From: Mediterranea massiliensis
GTDB lineage: Bacteria > Bacteroidota > Bacteroidia > Bacteroidales > Bacteroidaceae
Reading direction: 5' to 3'
DNA length: 10,799 nucleotides
Assembly: GCA_958402075.1 (NCBI GenBank)
Contig: CATXSD010000086.1
Span: 1-10,799 of the forward strand
In this document: positions 6,389 through 10,799 of the stretch, piece after piece
Position numbering within the stretch: the stretch's first letter is position 1
Layout: every line of letters begins with the position of its first letter
Program-made: the position numbers and the translations under genes
The notes under the pieces: model-generated
The model's database searches: none
What the model was told of the DNA's origin: nothing
Seen by the model: only the letters and a program-made list of their open reading frames with translations

Positions 6389-6928
6389 TTAAAATTTGTC
6401 GGCCAACGCTGCTGCCTGGCGGCAGCCGTCTGTCTTGTCAATGTCACCGACGTTGAGTACGCCGGGTACGAGCACTTCCCCAACGATGTCCCATTTCAGC
6501 AAAGCGGCCGAACGTTCTATCGGGATGCGTACTCCGTCCATGACCGTGGCATCTTCTTCCTCGCAGCAGGTGATCAGCGCACATTTCTTTCCGGCGACGT
6601 CCTTACCGCCCACAACCAATGAGAAGATACGATCTATCACGCCCTTGATTTGTGCCGGTATGGAATACCAATAGACAGGCATGGTGAAGACCACTGCGTC
6701 TGCCTCCAGAATGGCGGGGGCTATCAGGTTGAAGTCATCGTCGAACGAGCAGGCCTTGCCCGTCTTATAACAGGTCATGCAGGCATGGCAACCGCCGATT
6801 TTCATGAATGCGGCATCGAAACGCTGGACGGTGTGTCCCTGTTGTTCAGCTTCTTTGATGAATGCATCGGTCATGGCAAAACTGTTCCCGTTCTTCCGCG
6901 GGCTGCCCGTAATCACTACAATTTTCAT
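6389..6928 (-). CDS. Flavodoxin-fold NAD(P)H-dependent FMN protein, iron-sulfur-flavoprotein-like
   Basis: 179 residues, a complete short flavodoxin-like fold. ITGSPRKNGNS (6-16) is the FMN phosphate-binding loop; MPVYWYSIPAQIKGVIDR (83-100) is the conserved second flavin-contacting segment of the NADPH-dependent FMN reductase/iron-sulfur flavoprotein family. Between them GGCHACMTCYKTGKACSFDDD carries C47, C50, C53 and C60 (Cx2Cx2Cx6C), matching the compact cysteine motif of iron-sulfur flavoproteins that hold a [4Fe-4S] cluster near the flavin. It is therefore likely a cytosolic electron-transfer or quinone/xenobiotic-reducing flavoprotein; the substrate is unknown. The ATG at 6928 is preceded by a strong AAGGAGG site, rare in this group. 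It is divergent from an HxlR repressor with shared operators, the standard arrangement for an electrophile- or oxidant-induced reductase. It ends in a good terminator. Confidence 0.85.
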   Translation of the reverse strand: MKIVVITGSPRKNGNSFAMTDAFIKEAEQQGHTVQRFDAAFMKIGGCHACMTCYKTGKACSFDDDFNLIAPAILEADAVVFTMPVYWYSIPAQIKGVIDRIFSLVVGGKDVAGKKCALITCCEEEDATVMDGVRIPIERSAALLKWDIVGEVLVPGVLNVGDIDKTDGCRQAAALADKF

Positions 6929-6936
6929 AATCGGTT

Positions 6937-6943
6937 CCTCCTT
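6937..6943 (-). promoter_or_regulatory. Unusually strong Shine-Dalgarno site of the flavoprotein gene
   Basis: AAGGAGG on the minus strand, 8 nt before the ATG at 6928. Bacteroidetes genes normally lack strong Shine-Dalgarno sequences, and no other gene in this window has one this good. Confidence 0.6.
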
Positions 6944-6947
6944 CTAT

Positions 6948-7001
6948 TTATTTACAAATGGTGTTCTGCACAAATTTCATGGCTGCCTTCCACAGCTTCA
7001 T
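6948..7001 (-). CDS. Possible 17-residue leader peptide upstream of the flavoprotein gene
   Basis: In the roughly 125-nt leader between the predicted promoter and the AAGGAGG site, a short frame reads MKLWKAAMKFVQNTICK and stops 4 nt before that site. It is basic and amphipathic with one cysteine. A second, overlapping frame in the same leader (6952-7023, 23 residues, starting MRASIEKYEAVE) cannot be excluded instead. Neither has a clear ribosome binding site. Function unknown; translation into or past the Shine-Dalgarno site could couple to flavoprotein synthesis. Speculative. Confidence 0.2.
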   Translation of the reverse strand: MKLWKAAMKFVQNTICK

Positions 7002-7061
7002 ACTTTTCTATACTTGCTCTCATAATGACAAACGTGTTTTTTAACGGGTTAGTAACTGTCG

Positions 7062-7092
7062 CAAAAGTACGGGGTAATGCCGATTCGTGCAA
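7062..7092 (-). promoter_or_regulatory. Promoter of the flavoprotein gene
   Basis: On the minus strand TACTTTTG (7062-7069) matches TAnnTTTG and TTG (7090-7092) lies exactly 20 bp upstream. The first operator copy (7094-7109) abuts the -33 element. The start would be near 7055, giving a leader of about 125 nt. Confidence 0.6.
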
Positions 7093-7093
7093 G

Positions 7094-7133
7094 TACCGAA
7101 AAATTATTCATATACCGAAAAATTATTCGGTAT
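7094..7133. promoter_or_regulatory. Double operator between the flavoprotein and HxlR genes
   Basis: The 16-bp sequence TACCGAAAAATTATTC occurs twice, at 7094-7109 and 7113-7128, 19 bp apart start to start, about two helical turns on the same DNA face. The second copy is part of a perfect palindrome, ATACCGAA (7112-7119), six bases, TTCGGTAT (7126-7133). The first copy has the left arm in full and only TTC of the right arm. Position between the two divergent promoters marks it as the likely HxlR binding site controlling both genes. Confidence 0.75.
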
Positions 7134-7157
7134 ATTCCGGCTTAAGGGAGTTATCCC

Positions 7158-7165
7158 TATCTTTG
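7158..7165 (+). promoter_or_regulatory. -7 promoter element of the HxlR regulator gene
   Basis: TATCTTTG matches TAnnTTTG exactly, 24 nt upstream of the ATG at 7190. The expected -33 position (about 7135) lies directly beside the palindromic operator ending at 7133, so bound repressor would block it. Confidence 0.5.
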
Positions 7166-7189
7166 TATACAAATCAAGAGAGCAGAACC

Positions 7190-7555
7190 ATGTATGAAAG
7201 AAAAATTCCTGTAGATCTGGACTGCCCGTTGCGGCTGACCATGAGTCTGATCGATTCCAAATGGAAATCGTGTATTCTGGACGAGTTGCGGCATCAGCCG
7301 TTGCGTCCCAGCGAGCTCCACAAGCTGTTTCCCGAAGCGACTCCCCGTGTGCTGGACATCCAGCTGAAGGAACTGGTGGAGGACGGACTGGTGTCCAAGA
7401 CCATCTTTCCCGAGCTGCCGCCACGTTCCGAATATGCCATCACGCCGCTGGGGCAGACCCTGATTCCGATTATCGACGCCATGATAGCGTGGGGTAATCG
7501 GAATGCGGACCTGTTTGAGCGGAAATACGGGAAGAAGGAAGAGAAAGGACAATGA
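7190..7555 (+). CDS. HxlR-family winged-helix transcriptional regulator
   Basis: 121 residues from the ATG at 7190; the open frame extends upstream to 6650, but this start follows the promoter, fits the family length of 100-130 residues and excludes non-homologous sequence antisense to the flavoprotein. The family signature is plain: DCPLRLTMSLIDSKWK (11-26), SCILDELRHQPLRPSELHKL with the helix-turn-helix (27-46), ATPRVLDIQLKELVEDGLV (50-68), and the wing TIFPELPPRSEYAITPLGQTL (71-91). HxlR proteins are dimeric regulators; several, such as YodB and HypR of Bacillus, sense quinones, aldehydes or hypochlorite by an N-terminal cysteine followed by proline, here C12-P13. The divergent flavoprotein is its probable target through the double operator at 7094-7133, with autoregulation. 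The gene ends 10 bp from the convergent radical SAM gene. Confidence 0.9.
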   Translation: MYERKIPVDLDCPLRLTMSLIDSKWKSCILDELRHQPLRPSELHKLFPEATPRVLDIQLKELVEDGLVSKTIFPELPPRSEYAITPLGQTLIPIIDAMIAWGNRNADLFERKYGKKEEKGQ

Positions 7556-7565
7556 GTGCGGCATG

Positions 7566-8441
7566 TCATTTCCCCAACCGTATTTTTTCGTGATAGAAGT
7601 AATTGACCAGCACGGGCTTTCCCTTTTCCGAACGTCCGTAGGGCAGGTCGTTCACGCGGTAGGGATAGCCCTGCTCGGCGGCGTATGACGAGATTTCCTT
7701 CTCCAGGCTTTGCCAATACTCAGTTCGTTTCCGGTTGTAGATGTCTTCGTACAGGGGGACGAGTGACGGATGCTTTTCACGGATGTAGTCCATGATGACA
7801 CCTTTGAACTGACCGCGCAGATTGAGGTTCTCCAGCCAAATGAGGTCGGCAAAATCCTTTACACGCTCTATGATGGCCCTGACATCGGTTATGCCGGGGA
7901 AGATGGGCGAAACGAAGCATACGGTGCGGATGCCTGCCTCATACGTCCGGCGCATGGCTGCCAGTCTGCGTTCGATGCTCACAGCACGGTCCATGTCGCT
8001 GCGGAACTGCTCGTCGAGGGTGTTGACCGACCACGAAACGGTTACCTTGGGAAATCGCTTCAGCAGGTCCAGGTCGCGCAAGACCAGATCGGATTTTGTG
8101 CAGATCATGATTTCAGCCTGCGTTCCCTTCAGCTCCTCAAGCAGCCGGCGCGTGTTGCCGAACTCGGCTTCATAAGGATTGTATCCGTCCGTCACCGAAC
8201 CGATGACAATCCGCTGGCCGTCATACTTATGCGGATTGCCGACTGGCTTCCAGCGCTTGACGTCCAGAAACGTTCCCCAGGCTTCAGTATGCCCGGTGAA
8301 GCGCTTCATGAACGAAGCGTAACAATACTTGCAGGCGTGCGGGCAGCCCACATACGGATTGACCGAATATCCTCCGACTGGCAGCGATGACTTGGTCATG
8401 ACGCTCTGTACATCGATTGTTCTGATAATTTCTGTAGTCAT
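7566..8441 (-). CDS. SplB-like (COG1533-type) radical SAM protein, second member of a tandem pair
   Basis: 291 residues from the ATG at 8441, which overlaps the stop of the preceding gene as ATGA; the longer frame to 8573 is antiparallel-in-phase read-through of that gene and is rejected. NPYVGCPHACKYCYA (28-42) holds C33, C37 and C40, the CxxxCxxC ligand set of the SAM-cleaving [4Fe-4S] cluster. IGSVTDGYNPYE (80-91) and FVSPIFPGITD (176-186) are typical of the COG1533 group related to spore photoproduct lyase. The family performs SAM-dependent radical chemistry, but most members, including this type, have no assigned substrate. Pairing with the Gp37-like radical SAM protein immediately upstream resembles what NCBI calls 'radical SAM mobile pair' proteins (from memory; not checked). 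True DNA repair activity should not be assumed. Confidence 0.85.
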   Translation of the reverse strand: MTTEIIRTIDVQSVMTKSSLPVGGYSVNPYVGCPHACKYCYASFMKRFTGHTEAWGTFLDVKRWKPVGNPHKYDGQRIVIGSVTDGYNPYEAEFGNTRRLLEELKGTQAEIMICTKSDLVLRDLDLLKRFPKVTVSWSVNTLDEQFRSDMDRAVSIERRLAAMRRTYEAGIRTVCFVSPIFPGITDVRAIIERVKDFADLIWLENLNLRGQFKGVIMDYIREKHPSLVPLYEDIYNRKRTEYWQSLEKEISSYAAEQGYPYRVNDLPYGRSEKGKPVLVNYFYHEKIRLGK

Positions 8442-9106
8442 TGTATACGTTTGATAAATTGTTCTGGAAGTTCCTGAATCATCCTTTCTTCGCCCATGAT
8501 AGGTAGCAAATCTTCTTTCATAAACACGGGAATACCCCGCGCCTTGGCTTGGTCGGCGATGTGAAGCACCCATTCGGGGCAGGAATCCACCTTGCCTTTC
8601 CGATGTCCCGTTTCCGTGCCTATGACAATCCAGTCGATGCCCTCAAAATCTATCTCTCCGATTTCATCGAATAGAGGCTCAAAAGTGACGTGGTAGTGCC
8701 TTGCCTTGACGTTTCTTCTCAAATCGTCCAGTCTCTTTTTCTCGGAACTGTGCGTGACAGTCACGCCCATCCAGACATTTTCGTCATCCGTAGAAAAACG
8801 AACCTTATCCGGACGTTTCGTCAGGAAGATATAAGCGTGTTGCGGATTGTTTTTCATCCTTCCGAAAATCTCAGCGTTCCATTCAGGCTTCCAATCGGAG
8901 AAGTCACTCATTCCGGTCATCAGCCATACGTGAGGCTTGGGCGTATCGATGATGTGCAGCTTTCGCTCCATATATTCCGGTACGGAAAAGTCGTCCGTGA
9001 TATGGAAGCGGCGACAGTTATTGCGGGCATAGCAGTAGCTGCATCCGATGGTGCAGCCTACCACTATGTTCATATTCTTTATCAGAGATTTGATGCAGAC
9101 ACTCAT
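8438..9106 (-). CDS. Gp37/DUF5131-like radical SAM protein, first member of a tandem pair
   Basis: 222 residues. GCTIGCSYCYARN (17-29) carries C18, C22 and C25, the radical SAM CxxxCxxC cluster motif. Other segments match the phage Gp37/Gp68-like (DUF5131) family: LMTGMSDFSDW (62-72), FLTKRPDKV (94-102), NVWMGVTV (110-117), FEPL (142-145), WIVIGTETGHRKG (159-171) and GIPVFMKEDLLP (191-202). Function of the family is not known; a SAM-dependent radical modification of nucleic acid or protein is possible. The start at 9106 is chosen because its ATG overlaps the stop of the MBL gene (ATGA); a start at Met12 would also keep the domain. The stop overlaps the next radical SAM start in the same way, so the two are very probably translated together, perhaps as partners. 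Confidence 0.85.
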   Translation of the reverse strand: MSVCIKSLIKNMNIVVGCTIGCSYCYARNNCRRFHITDDFSVPEYMERKLHIIDTPKPHVWLMTGMSDFSDWKPEWNAEIFGRMKNNPQHAYIFLTKRPDKVRFSTDDENVWMGVTVTHSSEKKRLDDLRRNVKARHYHVTFEPLFDEIGEIDFEGIDWIVIGTETGHRKGKVDSCPEWVLHIADQAKARGIPVFMKEDLLPIMGEERMIQELPEQFIKRIQ

Positions 9107-9933
9107 AACGTAATCTCTTCTCCGTCCTTTGGTATAATCAGCCGACTCATATCTGCCCCGTGGTGACGCGCTTCGTTACGCAGGATTTCGCGTGTTGTCT
9201 GGCAATGGTCGATGGCATCCATGTGCACGGCTATCAGTTTGATGTGTTCGGGGAGTGCATCGAGCATCGCCATCACTTCCTGCTCATTGGGAATAATGGG
9301 ACCGTCAGTCTTGGAAAATGGAGGTAATATGGCTCCACCGCTATTTACCACGATGTATGCAGGATTATGTTGTTTTACGGCTTTTTGGGTTGCTTCGTTC
9401 CATATACAATCTCCCATGATGTAAAGCGTAGGCTGCCCTTGGGCTTTGAGAACATAGCCTGAAGAAGCTCCCATCATTTCTGCTAATTTTCCTCTGCCAT
9501 GAGAGCCTGTGATACGTACTATTGTCAAATTACCTGTTTGCAGGCTATCCACTATGGCTGTTGTATGTATAAATTTGTCTTTTACCGCTACCGAATCATA
9601 ATCGGCCGGTTGTACATACCAAGGCATTGATTTAGAAATCATTTTTTTTGCTGCATCGTCATAATGGTCAATGTGTGCATGGGTCAGTAACACGCAATCC
9701 AGATTCTCGAGTATTTCCGTCACAGGCATAGAGAGGTGGACACGCGGATTTTTATTTACTTTCAATGCAGATACCGAACTTCCTTTTTCACCCAATAGGG
9801 GATCTAAAAGGATTGTTTTCCCACTATATTGTATTTTAAGCGTTGCATTCCGAATCAGGCGCACGGTATTTTGTGCATTCAACGTTGTAGCAGTCATTAA
9901 ACTTGCAAGAAATAGAAATAGAAATTTCTTCAT
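9103..9933 (-). CDS. Exported MBL-fold metallo-hydrolase (UlaG/YfcX-like group)
   Basis: 276 residues. MKKFLFLFLASLMTATTLNA is a classic Sec signal peptide with likely cleavage before Q21, so the mature enzyme is probably periplasmic. The metallo-beta-lactamase fold is shown by LLDPLL (42-47) and LLTHAHIDHYDD (82-93) with H85, H87, D89 and H90, then H145 in GSHG, D175 in MGDCIWNE and H237 in AVHMDAIDH, a complete two-metal site. The closest recognisable group is the UlaG-like hydrolases ('beta-lactamase superfamily domain'), which cut lactones or phosphoesters; substrate unknown. It heads a three-gene unit with two radical SAM genes, joined by a 4-bp ATGA overlap. The gene is clearly AT-richer (about 40 percent GC in sampled stretches) than the RSH/panB part (about 53 percent), hinting at different ancestry. 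Confidence 0.87.
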   Translation of the reverse strand: MKKFLFLFLASLMTATTLNAQNTVRLIRNATLKIQYSGKTILLDPLLGEKGSSVSALKVNKNPRVHLSMPVTEILENLDCVLLTHAHIDHYDDAAKKMISKSMPWYVQPADYDSVAVKDKFIHTTAIVDSLQTGNLTIVRITGSHGRGKLAEMMGASSGYVLKAQGQPTLYIMGDCIWNEATQKAVKQHNPAYIVVNSGGAILPPFSKTDGPIIPNEQEVMAMLDALPEHIKLIAVHMDAIDHCQTTREILRNEARHHGADMSRLIIPKDGEEITL

Positions 9934-10043
9934 TTTTAGAATAGGATTAAAATTATTGTTACGGGTACAAAGGTCGGGATAATGGCGAGAAGGTTATATA
10001 CCAAAACAAAGTAAAGATATGCCATTTTGATAAAAGAATAGTG

Positions 10044-10051
10044 TATATTTG
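10044..10051 (+). promoter_or_regulatory. Putative -7 promoter element of the AraC-family gene
   Basis: TATATTTG matches TAnnTTTG exactly and lies 21 nt upstream of the ATG at 10073. The nearest TTTG upstream (10026-10029) is only 14 bp away, too close for a normal -33 element. The 139-bp gap 9934-10072 must also hold the promoter of the divergent MBL gene, for which I see only weak candidates such as GACCTTTG at 9968-9975 (minus). Confidence 0.4.
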
Positions 10052-10072
10052 CAGAAAGCAAAAACAAGAGGA

Positions 10073-10799
10073 ATGAAAGCAATAGTCAACCCAGAAAGGC
10101 TGGTCAGCGTTCCGTTCAGCAAAACGCAGTGCGGCGTAGACTTCTATATTAACACAGGCGAGAGCAAGGATATTTGCGGTGTCTTGACTGAGCATAGGAC
10201 GTTCAAGACGGATTTTTTCAGTTTTTATTTCTTCCGTCGTGCCAATGGGTATGTATTGCTGAACTTCCGTAAAGTGGAGTTACAGGATGATATGGTATTG
10301 CTTCTGTCGCCCCATCAGCAACAGGAATGGCACGTGGACGAGGCGGCTTTGGACTATACCTTTCTCATCTTTCGCGAAGACTTCATGCGCACGTTTATTG
10401 CCGACAAGTTTTTTGTCTACCGTCTGCTCTATTGCTATCAGACCGACACGCCACCCTATTTGTCAGTTTCTCAGGAAACCTTCGACGAATACATGAGGCT
10501 CTTGGGAAAAATCAAGCAGGAACTGCTCCATCCTACGGCAGATAGCTACAATCTGATAGTGGCCGTCCTGTATTATCTCCTGCTGGTCATCAACCGTGAA
10601 TATGCTTCGGCCTACCGCCTGCCGGTCGACGTACCCAAGAACCATTACGCCTATCAGTTCAAGGACCTGCTCGAACGGCATATCTACGACGTGCAGCGGG
10701 TTGCCGAATATGCCGAGATGATGCACGTCAGCCGCGTTACCCTGAACAATGCAGTGGTGGCCCAGTTCGGTGTTTCTGCCAACCACCTGCTGAAACAAC
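10073..10799 (+). CDS. AraC-family transcriptional regulator (3' end beyond window)
   Basis: An open frame without stop runs from the ATG at 10073 to the window edge: 242 residues. An AAGAGG sequence precedes the start. The N-terminal half (about 1-130) has the beta-rich, cupin-like look of Bacteroides AraC sensors, with VLLNFRKVELQDDMVLLLSP and WHVDEAALDYTFLIFREDFM. The C-terminal part, FKDLLERHIYDVQRVAEYAE followed by MMHVSRVTLNNAVVAQFGVS and ANHLL, is the first helix-turn-helix of the AraC DNA-binding domain. Family members have about 280-300 residues, so roughly 50 residues with the second helix-turn-helix are missing to the right. It is divergent from the MBL/radical SAM unit, 139 bp away; control of that unit or of genes further right is equally possible. 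Ligand unknown. Confidence 0.88.
   Translation, partial: MKAIVNPERLVSVPFSKTQCGVDFYINTGESKDICGVLTEHRTFKTDFFSFYFFRRANGYVLLNFRKVELQDDMVLLLSPHQQQEWHVDEAALDYTFLIFREDFMRTFIADKFFVYRLLYCYQTDTPPYLSVSQETFDEYMRLLGKIKQELLHPTADSYNLIVAVLYYLLLVINREYASAYRLPVDVPKNHYAYQFKDLLERHIYDVQRVAEYAEMMHVSRVTLNNAVVAQFGVSANHLLKQ

Noticed and set aside
7094..7133. CRISPR-like repeat array
   Set aside because: Only two 16-bp copies with a 3-bp gap; position between divergent promoters and the palindrome fit an operator.
6650..7189. N-terminal extension of the HxlR gene
   Set aside because: The extension is antisense to the flavoprotein and crosses the operator and promoter of the HxlR gene; family length requires the ATG at 7190.
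7566..8441. Spore photoproduct lyase
   Set aside because: Shares the COG1533 radical SAM core, but the organism type does not form spores and the family is broad; specific photoproduct repair is not supported.
8442..8573. N-terminal extension of the SplB-like radical SAM gene
   Set aside because: The added 44 residues are out-of-frame reading of the preceding radical SAM gene; the ATGA overlap at 8438-8441 gives the natural start.

Overview
The window looks like chromosomal DNA of a Bacteroides/Phocaeicola-type member of the Bacteroidales. The evidence is sequence-based: several upstream regions carry the Bacteroidetes -7 promoter motif TAnnTTTG, two of them with a TTG/TTTG element 19-20 bp further upstream. 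Ribosome binding sites are mostly weak and A-rich, and the recognisable proteins (PanB, a long RSH enzyme, DgkA, an orphan HsdR-N-like protein, HxlR and AraC regulators) fit that group. No rRNA, tRNA, CRISPR array, insertion sequence or prophage gene was recognised.

Layout. Positions 1-298 (minus) are the N-terminal third or less of a MATE-family efflux protein, transcribed away from a HAD-superfamily phosphatase/phosphomutase (490-1143, plus). panB of pantothenate/CoA synthesis (1301-2122) follows, preceded by a possible promoter and a nested palindromic element, and overlaps the start of a short MFS-type membrane protein (2103-3083). dgkA (3059-3430, minus) is convergent with the MFS gene and lies downstream of a long RelA/SpoT-type (p)ppGpp enzyme (3527-5743, minus). 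A long inverted repeat separates dgkA from the RSH gene. Upstream of the RSH gene is a small PD-(D/E)xK protein related to the N-terminal domain of HsdR (5838-6287, minus).

A compact redox-type regulatory unit follows: an iron-sulfur-flavoprotein-like FMN protein (6389-6928, minus) with its own terminator, divergent from an HxlR-family repressor (7190-7555, plus). Two copies of a 16-bp motif, one of them a perfect palindrome, sit exactly between the two divergent promoters and are the obvious HxlR operator.

The last region is a tightly coupled three-gene minus-strand unit: an exported MBL-fold hydrolase (9103-9933), a Gp37/DUF5131-like radical SAM protein (8438-9106) and an SplB-like radical SAM protein (7566-8441). 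Both junctions are 4-bp ATGA overlaps. The tandem radical SAM pair is the most intriguing part of the window because its substrate is unknown. The MBL gene is visibly more AT-rich than the rest. A divergent AraC-family regulator begins at 10073 and runs off the right edge; it is a candidate regulator of this unit.

The other point of real interest is the RSH protein: two expected metal-binding positions of its (p)ppGpp hydrolase domain are substituted while its synthetase motifs are intact, so it is probably a synthetase-only enzyme although it has an RxKD-like rather than a RelA-like ExDD synthetase motif.
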